Below are positions 18,360 to 29,052 of a stretch of 64,000 nt of DNA, piece by piece. This DNA is from Kluyvera genomosp. 3 (GTDB lineage Bacteria; Pseudomonadota; Gammaproteobacteria; Enterobacterales; Enterobacteriaceae). The stretch's first letter is position 1, and every line of letters starts with the position of its first letter. The notes under the pieces are model-generated. The model was not told the DNA's origin, searched no databases, and saw nothing but the letters and a program-made list of their open reading frames with translations. The stretch is taken from the NCBI GenBank assembly GCA_002211745.1, contig CP022114.1, positions 744,001 to 808,000 on the forward strand, given 5' to 3'. The position numbers and the translations under genes were made by a program.

Positions 18360-19062
18360 ATGAAAAGAACGTTGATGATGATGCGCGGTGCGCTGGCGAT
18401 GCTGCTGCTGATAGCGGCGAGCGGGGTAAGCCATTATGCGCACGCGGGTGTGGCGCTGGGGCGACCCGGGTCATTTATCCGGCAGGGCAAAAGCAGGTCC
18501 CTCTGGCGGTCACCAATACCGACGAGAGCGGCACTTATCTGATTCAGTCCTGGGTGGAAAACGCCGACGGCGTTAAAGATGGTCGTTTTGTGGTGACGCC
18601 GCCGCTGTTCGCGATGCAGGGGAAAAAAGAGAACACGCTGCGTATTCTTGACGCGTCCAATAACCAGCTGCCGCAGGATCGGGAAAGCTTGTTCTGGATG
18701 AACGTGAAGGCGATTCCGGCGATGGACAAATCTAAGCTCAACGACAATACCCTGCAACTGGCGATTATCAGCCGTATCAAGCTTTACTATCGCCCGGCAA
18801 AACTGGCGATGCCGCCGGAGCAGGCCGTCGAAAAACTGACGTTCCGTCGCAGTGCCGGCACGCTTACGCTGATCAATCCCACGCCGTACTACCTGACGGT
18901 TACCGAGCTTAACGCTGGTACCCGCGTGCTGGAAAACGCGCTGGTGCCGCCGATGGCGAGGCCCGGGTGAAAATACCGGATGATGCGGGCGGTGAAATTA
19001 CCTTCAGAACCATTAATGACTATGGCGCGCTGACGCCGCGCATGATAGGCGCGATGCGTTAA
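18360..19062 (+). CDS. fimC: Periplasmic fimbrial chaperone (two frameshifts)
   Basis: FimC binds subunits in the periplasm by donor-strand complementation and delivers them to FimD. After a signal peptide ending HAG, the mature protein begins with VALGATRVIYPAGQKQV, which carries the conserved subunit-binding Arg, then LIQSWVENADG, SLFWMNVKAIP and the Lys of RIKLYYRPAKL. Missing G's near 18462 and 18957 split the frame; repair gives 234 residues. The ATG at 18360 follows AAGGG; an in-frame ATG at 18333 is possible. Confidence 0.92.
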
Positions 19063-19133
19063 GCCACAGGGCTGCCCCTATCCCTTGAACAGAATAAGAA
19101 ATGATCGCCGGGTGATGTGAAACCGGAGGGACT

Positions 19134-21717
19134 ATGCCATATCTGAAATTTGACCTCGCCTGTTTGCGGGTCTGGCGTATGCGGCAGCTTCCGGTTGCCA
19201 TTTTGCTCGCGTCACCGACCTTTTTCGTTCAGGCGGAACTCTACTTTAACCCGCGCTTTCTGGCCGACGATCCTGCCGCCGTGGCGGATCTCTCCGGTTT
19301 TGAGAAGGGCAGGAGCTGCCGCCGGGACCTATCGCGTAGATATCTACCTTAACGATGGGTATATGACCACTCGCGATGTCACCTTCAACGCTCCTGAGGA
19401 TGGCCATGGGCTGATGCCGTGCCTGACGCGCGGGCAGCTGGCCAGCATGGGCTGAATGTCGCCGCCGTCGACGGGCTGCATGCGCTTGCCGCTGACGCCT
19501 GCGTACCCTTAACCGAGATGATTAAAGAGGCGACCATCCGTCTGGATGTCGGTCAGCAGCGACTGTACCTGACCATTCCTCAGGCCTTTATGGGAACCAG
19601 GCGCGCGGCTATATTCCGCCGGAGCTGTGGGATAACGGTATCACTGCCGGATTGCTGAACTACAACTTCACCGGTAATCGCGTGCAGAACACGGTTGGCG
19701 GTAGCAGCCAGTATGCCTATTTAAACCTGCAAAGCGGGCTGAACGTCGGCCCATGGCGGTTGCGTGACAACAGTACCTGGAGCCACAGCAGCGGCTCGCA
19801 AAACGAGAACAAATGGCAGCATATCAATACCTGGCTGGAGCGTGATATCACGGCGTTACGCTCGCGGCTGACGCTGGGTGATAGCTATACCAACGGCGAT
19901 ATCTTTGACGGGATTAACTTCCGCGGCGCGCAGCTGGCTTCCGATGACAACATGCTGCCGGACAGCCAGAAAGGCTTCGCGCCGGTTATTCACGGTATAG
20001 CGCGCGGTACCGCGCAGGTCTCTATCAAGCAAAACGGCTATGAGATTTACCACAGCACGGTGCCGCCTGGCCCTTCACCATTAACGACCTCTATGCTGCG
20101 GGCAACGGCGGCGACCTGCAGGTCACGATCAAGGAGGCGGACGGCAGCAATCAAACCTTTACCGTACCGTATTCTTCCGTCCCGGTGCTGCAGAGGGAAG
20201 GGCACACGCGCTATGCGCTCACTGCCGGAAAATACCGTAGCGGCAACGAGCAGCAGGACGACCCGACGTTCTTTCAGGGCACCCTTATGCACGGGCTGGC
20301 GGCGGGATGGACGCTGTATGGTGGAAGCCAGCTGGCGGATCGCTATCGCGCGTTTAACTTCGGGGTCGGCAAGAACATGGGCAACCTGGGCGCGATGTCG
20401 GTGGACATTACCCAGGCCAACGCCACGCTGCCCGATGACAGTCGGCAGCAGGGCAGTCGGTGCGCTTCCTCTATAACAAATCACTTAATGAATTGGGTAC
20501 CAATATTCAGCTGGTGGGCTACCGCTACTCTACGCGGGGTATTTCAGCTTTGCCGATACCACCTATCAGCGTATGAGCGGGTACTCCGTGGTGACGGAAG
20601 ATGGGCCGGTCTACGTGAAGCCGAAATTCACCGACTACTACAACCTTGCCTACAGCAAACGGGCAAAGTGCAGGTCAGCGTAACCCAGCAGTTGGGCGTA
20701 CCGCCACGCTTTATGTGAGTGGCAGCCAGCAAACCTACTGGGGCACTCATAACGCGGATGAGCAATTCCAGGCCGGGCTGAATATGGCCGTGGACGATAT
20801 TAACTGGACGTTGAGCTATAGCCTGACCAAAAACGCCTGGCAGGATGCCCGTGACCAGATGCTGGCGGTGAACGTCAACATTCCGTTCAGCCACTGGCTG
20901 CGCTCGGACAGCAAATCCGTCTGGCGGCACGCCAGCGCCAGCTACAGCATGTCCAACGATCTCAACGGTCGGATGAGCAACCTCGCAGGGCTGTACGGCA
21001 CGCTGCTGGAGGATAACAACCTGAGTTACAACGTGCAGACCGGCTATGCCAGCGGCGGCGAGGGCAGCAGCGGGAGCACCGGCTATGCCGCGCTGAACTA
21101 TCGCGGTGGCTACGGCAATGCCAACGTTGGCTACAGCCGTAGCGACGGGATTAAGCAGCTTTACTACGGCATGAGCGGCGGCGTGCTGGCTCACGCCAAC
21201 GGCGTCACGCTGAGCCAGCCTCTCAATGACACGGTGGTGCTGGTCAGCGCGCCGGGGCGAAAGGGACAAAAGTGGAAAATCAGACCGGGATACGCACCGA
21301 CTGGCGCGGCTACGCCGTGCTGCCCTACGCCACTGAATACCGGGAAAACCGTGTGGCGCTGGACACCAACTCGCTGGCGGATAACGTCGATCTGGACGAT
21401 GCGGTAGTGAACGTCGTACCGACTCACGGCGCGATTGTCCGCGCGGAGTTTAAGGCGCACGTCGGCATGAAGTTGCTGATGACGTTAATCCACAACGGTA
21501 AACCTGTGCCGTTTGGCGCGATGGTCACCTCGGACGGTAACCAGAACGGCAGCATCGTGGCTGATAATGGCCTCGTTTATCTCAGCGGCATGCCGCTGGC
21601 CGGAAAGGTGCAGGTGGCATGGGGCAAGGCGCCAATGCGCGCTGTGAAGCGGAATATCGGTTACCTGATGAGAGCCAGCAGCAGTCGCTGATTCAGCTGT
21701 CGGCGACCTGCCGCTAA
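19134..21717 (+). CDS. fimD: Fimbrial outer membrane usher (about 11 frameshifts)
   Basis: FimD is the outer-membrane pore that recruits chaperone-subunit complexes and secretes the fimbria. The pieces align end to end with E. coli Fim[21 protein letters not shown] after the signal peptide, [14 protein letters not shown], the barrel repeats ([39 protein letters not shown]), the plug, and a C-terminal domain ending [10 protein letters not shown] count 11 single missing G/C bases (near 19308, 19325, 19440, 19600, 20070, 20450, 20535, 20668, 20700, 21258 and 21630). Adding 11 makes the length divisible by three, for 864 residues. With this density a true pseudogene cannot be wholly excluded, but every break fits the error pattern of the window. 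Confidence 0.88.
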
Positions 21718-21721
21718 GGAC

Positions 21722-22252
21722 ATGATGATGACAAAATCTTTTTACCTGCTCAGCGCGCTGCTGTCGCTATCCGCCGCCAGCGCCCTGGCCGCAGATAGCA
21801 CCATCACCATCAGCGGTTACGTACGAGATAACGGCTGCGCGGTGGCGGCGAGTCGAAGGACTTTATCGTCGACCTGATGGATAACGCGGCTAAGCAGTTC
21901 AGTACCGTTGGCGCGACGACCCCGCGATACCGTTTCGTATTGTTCTCTCGCCTTGCGGCAGCGCGGTTAGCGCCGTGAAGGTTGGGTTTACTGGCGTGGC
22001 GGATAATGACAATACCCGCCTGTTGAAGCTTGACGGCGGCAGCGCTGCCGCCGCTGGCATGGGGTGCAGATCCTTAACGATCAGCAGACAATGCTGCCGC
22101 TGAATGCCACGTCATCCGCTATTCCGTGGACGACGCTGAAGCCCGGTCAGAGCAATACGCTGAACTTTTATGCTCGCCTGATGGCCACGCAGGTTCCGGT
22201 CACGCCGGGCCACGTTAACGCCACGGCGACGTTCACTCTTGAATTTCAGTAA
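21722..22252 (+). CDS. fimF: Minor fimbrial tip subunit FimF (three frameshifts)
   Basis: FimF is the adaptor between rod and tip fibrillum. Translation of the first part gives a signal peptide and [19 protein letters not shown]; after missing bases near 21848, 21930 and 22062 it continues with [41 protein letters not shown] and [10 protein letters not shown], ending TATFTLEFQ. The two cysteines and the C-terminal strand are typical. Repaired length is 177 residues, close to E. coli FimF (176). Three consecutive ATG codons follow the fimD stop; the first is used here. Confidence 0.88.
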
Positions 22253-22264
22253 GTGGAGGCATCA

Positions 22265-22768
22265 ATGAAATGGGCTTATTGCGGTGTGCTATCGGCAATC
22301 GCGCTGGTCGCCTTCTCTTCGGCGCTATGGGCCGCCGATGTGACGATTACGGTCAACGGTAAAGTGGTGGCGAAGCCGTGTACGGTATCAACCCGCAATG
22401 CCGACGTTGATCTTGGCGATCTCTACACCTTCAACCTGCTTTCCGCTGGCTCAACCTCGCCATGGCATGACGTCGCGCTGGATCTCAGCAACTGTCCGGT
22501 TGGCACATCGCGCGTTACCGCCAGCTTTAGCGGTACGGCAGATGCCACTGGCTATTACCAGAATCAGGGAACGGCCAGAAATATTCAGCTTGAGCTGCAG
22601 GACGCGGCGGGCAACACGCTCAATACCGGCGCGAAGGCAACGGTGACGGTGGATGAGGCCTCGCAGTCCGCACGCTTTCCGCTGCAGGTGAGGGCGCTGT
22701 CGGTTAACGGCGGCGCTACCCAGGGAACCATTCAGGCGGTGATCAACGTCACCTATACCTACGCCTGA
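22265..22768 (+). CDS. fimG: Minor fimbrial tip subunit FimG
   Basis: FimG links FimF to the adhesin FimH in the tip fibrillum. The 167-residue product has a signal peptide of about 23 residues, then ADVTITVNGKVVAKPCTVST, which contains the donor strand that completes FimH, a second Cys in LSNCPVGTSRV, and a C-terminal VINVTYTYA. It matches E. coli FimG closely and the frame is intact. GGAGG lies seven bases upstream of the ATG, which itself lies ten bases past the fimF stop. Confidence 0.94.
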   Translation: MKWAYCGVLSAIALVAFSSALWAADVTITVNGKVVAKPCTVSTRNADVDLGDLYTFNLLSAGSTSPWHDVALDLSNCPVGTSRVTASFSGTADATGYYQNQGTARNIQLELQDAAGNTLNTGAKATVTVDEASQSARFPLQVRALSVNGGATQGTIQAVINVTYTYA

Positions 22769-22784
22769 CCAGGAGACGATCGTG

Positions 22785-23690
22785 ATGAAGAGAGTGATAA
22801 CCGTGTTGACGGTGCTGCTGATGGCCGGTTGGTCGTTTAATGCCTGGTCATTTGCCTGCCGGACCGCCAGCGGAACGACGATCCCTATCGGTGGCGGCAG
22901 CGCGAACGTGTATGTGGATCTGGCGCCTGAGGTGAACGTGGGGCAAAACCTGGTTGTCGATCTTTCGACGCAGATTTTTTGTCATAACGATTACCCGGAG
23001 ACCATGACTGACTACGTTACGCTGCAACGGGGGTCGGCATACGGTGGCGTGTTGTCCAGTTTCTCCGGTACCGTCAAATACAATGGTTCCAGCTATCCGT
23101 TTCCCACCACCACGGAGACCGCGCGGCTAATTTACAACTCGAAAACCGATAAACCCTGGCCCACGATGCTCTATCTGACGCCGATTAGCTCCGCCGGCGG
23201 CGTGGCAATTAGCGCCGGAACGCTTATTGCCGTTCTGATCCTTCGCCAGACCAACAATAAAAATAACGACGATTTCCAGTTTGTCTGGAATATCTACGCC
23301 AACAACAATGTGGTGGTGCCCACCGGAGGCTGTGACGTCTCTGCGCGAGACGTCACGGTGACGCTGCCGGATTACCCCGGTTCAACATCCATTCCGCTGA
23401 CAGTTTACTGTGCACAGAGTCAAAAGCTCAGTTACTACCTGTCGGGTACGACGGAGGATTCGGCGAACTCCATTTTCACCAACACCGCATCGGCTTCGCC
23501 CGCAAGTGGGGTTGGCGTCCAGCTTACCCGTAACGGTAGCGTTGTGCCTGCCAACAGCACGGTATCGCTTGGCACGGTAAGCACCTCGGCCGTGAGCCTT
23601 GGCTTGACCGCCAACTATGCGCGAACCCACGGCCAGGTAACGGCGGGCAACGTACAGTCGATTATTGGCGTGACGTTTGTTTATCAGTGA
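22785..23690 (+). CDS. fimH: Type 1 fimbrial mannose-specific adhesin
   Basis: FimH is the tip lectin that binds terminal mannose. The frame is intact: a 22-residue signal peptide, a lectin domain (mature 1-158) and a pilin domain (mature 160-279) joined by the VVPTGGCDVSARDV linker. Of the mannose-pocket residues of E. coli FimH, Phe1, Asn46, Asp47, Tyr48, Asp54, Gln133, Asn135, Asp140 and Phe142 are all present. Tyr137, one side of the tyrosine gate, is lysine here (codon AAA at 23259). Cys3-Cys44 and the pilin-domain cysteines are kept. The ATG follows AGGAG. It is the last gene of the operon, before a strong hairpin. Confidence 0.95.
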   Translation: MKRVITVLTVLLMAGWSFNAWSFACRTASGTTIPIGGGSANVYVDLAPEVNVGQNLVVDLSTQIFCHNDYPETMTDYVTLQRGSAYGGVLSSFSGTVKYNGSSYPFPTTTETARLIYNSKTDKPWPTMLYLTPISSAGGVAISAGTLIAVLILRQTNNKNNDDFQFVWNIYANNNVVVPTGGCDVSARDVTVTLPDYPGSTSIPLTVYCAQSQKLSYYLSGTTEDSANSIFTNTASASPASGVGVQLTRNGSVVPANSTVSLGTVSTSAVSLGLTANYARTHGQVTAGNVQSIIGVTFVYQ

Positions 23691-23691
23691 C

Positions 23692-23718
23692 AGGAACCCG
23701 CCTTTGTGGCGGGTTCCT
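23692..23718 (+). terminator. Hairpin ending the fim operon
   Basis: AGGAACCCGCC (23692-23702) pairs perfectly with GGCGGGTTCCT (23708-23718), loop TTTGT, one base past the fimH stop. The 11-bp GC-rich stem strongly suggests the operon end, although the downstream bases are not T-rich. Confidence 0.65.
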
Positions 23719-23883
23719 CAACGCGTCATCTCGCCAGCATCCCCAGGCAGGCGGCGAGAACTCCTTAGATAAAGTTCAACAATAGAAAGCTGTGATGCGG
23801 CAAAAGGCGCATTCTGAAGCCGCTTTGGTGGCTGAAAATACGGCAAATCCCCCATTTTTAGCCATCAATCCCTCTGTACGACT

Positions 23884-23915
23884 AAACGTCTCTCTATCCA
23901 CATGTCTAAATAGCA
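23884..23915. promoter_or_regulatory. Possible MetJ boxes upstream of the transsulfuration genes
   Basis: AAACGTCT (23884-23891) has seven of eight matches to the met box AGACGTCT. ACATGTCT (23900-23907), exactly two 8-bp units further, has six. The intervening units match poorly. The site is about 110 bases before the cystathionine beta-synthase gene, a sulfur amino acid gene, so MetJ control is plausible but not shown. Confidence 0.35.
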
Positions 23916-24018
23916 GGTCATATTCCAATTTGCGCTAACGAGCAGATAAAGGTTCTTTATCATCCATTTTTTACAGTCCTACACTCTGGTCATTGCTCAT
24001 ATATCAGGATTAAAGCGT

Positions 24019-25387
24019 ATGACCGTTTACCATTCCGTCACCGAACTTATCGGCCAGACGCCGGTACTGCAGCTGCATAAGCTGGATACCGGACCGTGCA
24101 GCCTGTTTCTGAAACTGGAAAACCAGAACCCCGGCGGTTCAATCAAGGACCGGGTGGCGCTGTCGATGATCGACGAGGCGCAAAAGCAGGGCTGCTGGAG
24201 CCTGGCGGCACCATTGTTGAAGCGACCGCAGGCAATACCGGGCTTGGGCTGGCGCTGATTGCCGCCCAGCGCAGGTACAAACTTATCCTTGTCGTACCGG
24301 ACAAAATGAGCCGCGAGAAGATTTTCCACCTCCGCGCCCTTGGCGCTCAGGTGGTGTTGACCCGCTCTGACGTTGGCAAGGGCATCCGGCGTACTATCAG
24401 GACTACGCGCAGCGGCTGGCGAAAACGCTCCCCGGCGCTTTTTACATTGACCAGTTCAATAACGCCGCCAATCCGTTGGCTCACACCACAACCACCGCGC
24501 CGGAGCTGTATCAGCAACTCGACGGGCAGATTGATGCCATCGTCGTTGGCGTGGGATCGGGCGGTACGCTGGGCGGCCTGCAGGCATGGTTCGCCGAACA
24601 CTCGCCGCACACCGAGTTTGTGCTGGCCGATCCGGCCGGATCGATCCTCGCCGATCAGGTCGAAAGCGGCCGTTATCAGGAAGCGGGATCCTGGCTGGTT
24701 GAAGGAATTGGCGAAGATTTTATCCCGCCATTAGCGCACATCGATAACGTACGTAAGGCATTACGCATCAGCGATCGTGAAGCCTTCACTACCGCCCGCG
24801 AACTCCTGCAGGTGGAAGGGATTCTGGCTGGCTCTTCAAGCGGCACGCTGCTGGCGGCGGCGCTGCGCTACTGCCGCGCGCAAACCACGCCGAAACGGGT
24901 GGTGACCTTTGCCTGCGACAGCGGCAATAAGTACCTGTCGAAAATGTTCAACGACGACTGGATGCGCCAGCAGGGCCTGCTGGCCCGCACACAGCGTGGT
25001 GATCTGAGTGATTTTATTGCCCTACGCCATGATGAAGGCGCCACCGTCACCGCCGCTCCCGAGGATACCCTGGCCGCCGTGCTGGCTCGTATGCGCCTGT
25101 ATGACATCTCACAGCTCCCGGTGCTGGAAGAGGGAAGGGTGGTGGGAATCGTCGATGAGTGGGATTTGCTGAGCCACGTGCAGGGCGACAGCCAACGCTT
25201 TGGTTTGCCGGTGCGCGAAGCCATGACGCAGGAGGTTGAAACCCTCGACATCACCGCGCCTGAGAGCGCGCTGAAACCGATTTTTGATCGTGGCCAGGTG
25301 GCCGTGGTGGTGGATAACGAGCGCTTTCTCGGCCTTATTACCCGCAGCGATCTCCTCACGAGCTGGCGCAATCGTCTTGAACAATAA
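24019..25387 (+). CDS. mtcB: Cystathionine beta-synthase (two frameshifts)
   Basis: The enzyme condenses homocysteine with serine to cystathionine, the first step of reverse transsulfuration. The PLP domain (about residues 1-320) has the lysine in NPGGSIKDRVALSMI (Lys43), TIVEATAGNTGLGLALIA and VGVGSGGTLGG; a pair of CBS domains (about 340-456) follows, with LYDISQLPVLEEGRVVGIVDEWDLL. Missing G's near 24208 and 24382 split the frame; repair gives 456 residues. The CBS tail separates it from cysteine synthases CysK/CysM. The gamma-lyase gene starts ten bases later. The symbol follows the K. pneumoniae mtcBC pair and is given with less certainty than the function. Confidence 0.85.
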
Positions 25388-25394
25388 GGAATGA

Positions 25395-26541
<1,147 letters not shown>

Positions 26542-26704
26542 CGATATTAACCGCCGTCAGTTCGACTTAAGTCTATACTTCATATCGAAAATCTAAGCGA
26601 CTGAAATAACGTCACTTATAATATGACATAGCGGCTGACGGCGCACCGGAACGAGTGCTACTCTGCGATCCATTCCCACGGTCAGGACGCCGAGCAAACG
26701 CCCC

Positions 26705-27058
26705 ATGAGTAAACCCATCAAGCGGCTGGAAATCATCAAAAATGCCATTGAACTGGAAGATGATGAGATCATTGCCAGTCAGATTTCGCACCTGAAAGGC
26801 GACATTGACGATCCGGCGATTGACGCCATCATTCAGGCGCTGGAGTCCCGGCGCTATGGCGAGGCGATGAACGCCATCGTCAGCTGGCTGCAAAGCCAGC
26901 GCTCGATGACTCACTGGCAGGATCCGCGCATTGCGGCCAGCAAACTGGAGCTAAAAGCGCTGGAAACCCAGCTACAGGCGCTGCTTGATGCCAGGAACGC
27001 AAGGCTGACTCAGCTTGATGAGTTTAACGATCTTTATATGCAGCATCTGGGCCGCTGA
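26705..27058 (+). CDS. Unrecognised 117-aa protein, first of a pair with a J-domain-like protein
   Basis: The product is acidic to neutral, soluble and helical (MSKPIKRLEIIKNAIELEDD, then YGEAMNAIVSWLQSQRSMT), with a coiled coil at the end (LKALETQLQALLDARNARL). No family is recognised. Its stop TGA overlaps the next gene's ATG (TGATG), so the two are translationally coupled and probably act together. The start is the ATG at 26705; the upstream bases hold no strong ribosome site. The frame is intact. The pair lies between the transsulfuration genes and tRNA-Phe. Confidence 0.6.
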   Translation: MSKPIKRLEIIKNAIELEDDEIIASQISHLKGDIDDPAIDAIIQALESRRYGEAMNAIVSWLQSQRSMTHWQDPRIAASKLELKALETQLQALLDARNARLTQLDEFNDLYMQHLGR

Positions 27059-27675
27059 TGGCCGAGGTGCTGAGGCTGCGAAAGATCCTGGCGGAAGCCT
27101 CGCTGCGTAAGCGCGCCGAAATGTGTCATGACGACGATTCCCGCGAACAACGTGCGCGTGACGAAGCGCGCGAACAGTATGACACCTGGCGCGATCAGCA
27201 GCAAAAAGCGCAAAAACGCCGCGAGCATCATGAAAATATGGCGCAGGAGGATCGTCAGGAACTCAAACGATTGTGGCGCCAGGCGAGTAAGCTTTGTCAC
27301 CCGGATCTGGTCGACGATGCGCTGAAGGCGGAAGCTAACGAGATGATGGCCCAGCTCAATCAGGCGCGACAACGTGGCGATCTGCCGACTATTCGTAATC
27401 TGCTAGCCCGACTCATGCGCGAGCATGAGCCAATGATGGCGAGCGAAAGGCTGAACGATCTCACGCTACTGCTGCGTAAAATCAGCGCCACGCAGCAGCA
27501 AATTGCCAGCCTGCAGGCCGAAATGCTCGCGCTTGAGAAAGAGAAATCCTGGCTGCTGGTGTCAACGCTTGCCGACCCACAGGCCTATTTCCGCCAGCAG
27601 GAAAAAGCGCTGTCGAACACGATCGCCACTCTGCGCAAGCGCATCTTTGAGTCAGGGTTGGATGAGGTGGCGTAG
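27058..27675 (+). CDS. J-domain-like coiled-coil protein, 205 aa
   Basis: Residues 65-110 look like a J domain: helix II (ELKRLWRQASKLC) ends in the diagnostic His81-Pro82-Asp83, followed by a helix III-like stretch (AEANEMMAQLNQARQRGDL). Long charged helices flank it on both sides (about 1-60 and 125-200). Proteins with HPD stimulate the ATPase of DnaK-type chaperones; here the partner and client are unknown. The start overlaps the stop of the preceding gene. It ends 40 bases before a bidirectional terminator shared with tRNA-Phe. I know no named homologue in E. coli K-12. Confidence 0.6.
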   Translation: MAEVLRLRKILAEASLRKRAEMCHDDDSREQRARDEAREQYDTWRDQQQKAQKRREHHENMAQEDRQELKRLWRQASKLCHPDLVDDALKAEANEMMAQLNQARQRGDLPTIRNLLARLMREHEPMMASERLNDLTLLLRKISATQQQIASLQAEMLALEKEKSWLLVSTLADPQAYFRQQEKALSNTIATLRKRIFESGLDEVA

Positions 27676-27715
27676 CTATTTCTGGAAGCGGAAATTTATC
27701 GGAACGCCAGAAAGC

Positions 27716-27741
27716 AAAAACCCAGCCATAGGCTGGGTTTT
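27716..27741. terminator. Rho-independent terminator shared by tRNA-Phe and the J-domain gene
   Basis: AAAAACCCAGCC (27716-27727) and GGCTGGGTTTT (27731-27741) form a strong stem with loop ATA. A T run follows on both strands, so it can work both ways: for the tRNA on the minus strand and the J-like operon on the plus strand. Confidence 0.85.
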
Positions 27742-27750
27742 CTGAATAAG

Positions 27751-27824
27751 TGGTGCCCGGACTCGGAATCGAACCAAGGACACGGGATTTTCAATCCCTG
27801 CTCTACCGACTGAGCTATCCGGGC
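27751..27824 (-). tRNA. tRNA-Phe (anticodon GAA), shortened by two bases in the read
   Basis: The minus strand reads GCCCGGATAGCTCAGTCGGT, then the anticodon loop TTGAAAA, the TTCGATTC T-arm and the encoded CCA. It is identical to E. coli tRNA-Phe (pheU/pheV) except that the anticodon stem has GGG/CCC where the known gene has GGGG/CCCC. The read is thus 74 instead of 76 bases with a four-pair stem. Both losses are in opposite homopolymers, which points to sequencing error. The position next to yqgA and speC matches pheV. Confidence 0.95.
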
Positions 27825-27929
27825 AACGGGGCGCATTAAACCGTAATCGCCTCGCCTCGTCAACGAAAATTATAAATTTTGCGGCGAGTTGCACAATCTA
27901 TCATCACCTTGCGTATTTTGCACGCGACG

Positions 27930-28636
27930 TCAGGCAAAAAAGGCGGTCCAGGCGGCAGAAATAGGCATCGCCAGCAGCAGCGCGGGCAGCATATTCACCA
28001 CGGCGAACATCTTGATTCCGCAGATGCGCAGGCCGGTGGCCAACAGCAGCAGGCCGCCGACGGCGGTGAAATCGGCCATCATTGCCGGGGTTGTCAGCGG
28101 CAGGATCATAAAGGCGCAAAACGCCAGCGTCAGCTGGATGACCAGCATCGGCACGCTGATGGCACAGACGGCAAAGCCGAGCGAGCAGGCGAAAATCATG
28201 GCGGTAAAGAAATCGAGAAACGACTTGGCGATGAGTATGGTCGGGTCGCCGGTCATCCCTTCGTGCATTGAGCCAAAAATCCCGGTACCGCTCGCGCAGA
28301 ACAAGACGATAATCGCCACGAAGCTCTGGATGACGTTTTCATGCTCCCGGCTTTTGCCCGGCTTGAGCAGCCGCTTCTGCATCCAGGAAACGCCGTTATT
28401 GATCCCTTTTTCCAGATAGCAAAACTCACCGATCAGCGCCCCATCAGTGTGGCCAGCACCATCACCGGCATATTGGCGCACTTGATCACCAGCAGCAGGC
28501 CAATACCCAGCGAGGCGAGGCCGAAGATCGAGGTCATGGAGACGCGAATACGCTCCGGAAGACGCTGGCTTAACAGCGCGCCGATCAAACCGCCGACGAG
28601 CACCGCCCCGGCATTAATAAATGGGCCAATTACCAC
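27930..28636 (-). CDS. yqgA: YqgA, DUF554 inner membrane protein (one frameshift)
   Basis: The protein starts MVIGPFINAGAVLVGGLIGALL and has about seven hydrophobic segments, as in the DUF554 family of putative transporters of unknown substrate. One missing G at the GGGG run near 28440 splits it; repair joins LATLMG to ALIGEFCYLEKGINNG and gives 235 residues, the same as E. coli YqgA. It lies between pheV and speC in E. coli also. Confidence 0.88.
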
Positions 28637-29052
28637 GTTAACTCCTGTTACTTATCGATAAGTCCTGCATTATTATGGACTGATTAATCGGTTCAGTGCT
28701 TGTTTCTCCGTGGTATTAGTGCATAAAAATTTCGTCTTGCACCCTCTGGTGAATGGTGCCATGATTGCGCGAAATTTCTCCTTTCCTGAATCGGGGCCGC
28801 CTGCAATGACATCTTCGCCATTACATCGCCAATGCCGCTTCGCCTGCTCGCGAAGGTCTGCCCCATTCTCTTTGCTCACCATGCGGTGACGCCAACGCAC
28901 GCTCACTGCAGGACAACAGTAAGATTAGACCATGTCTGCTTTTACTGATGTCTGGCGGTCGGAGCTGTAACCCAGTTGCACCCAGACGCTTCGTGGGCAG
29001 AGCCAATGCTCTGCCCAGGACTTTTACTCTCCCTGAGTGGGTCGTTGCGCTT
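28637..29052. promoter_or_regulatory. Intergenic region and long leader of speC
   Basis: The 416 bases between yqgA and speC hold no convincing gene. Near the speC start a 10-bp stem (28994-29003 with 29008-29017, loop CAAT) is followed by GGACTTTTACT, resembling a weak intrinsic terminator 36 bases before the speC ATG. A 12-codon frame (28932-28970, MSAFTDVWRSEL) precedes it, but it has no good ribosome site. A leader-controlled attenuator is possible; polyamine control is known for the related speF gene, not shown here. Confidence 0.4.

Noticed and set aside
19134-21717. fimD as a true pseudogene
   Set aside because: Eleven breaks are many, but all are missing G/C bases that restore the usher exactly, and the flanking subunit genes including fimH are intact or show the same error.
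27700-28640. Pathogenicity-island integration at tRNA-Phe
   Set aside because: pheV is a known island site, but no integrase, direct repeat of the tRNA end or island border is visible here.
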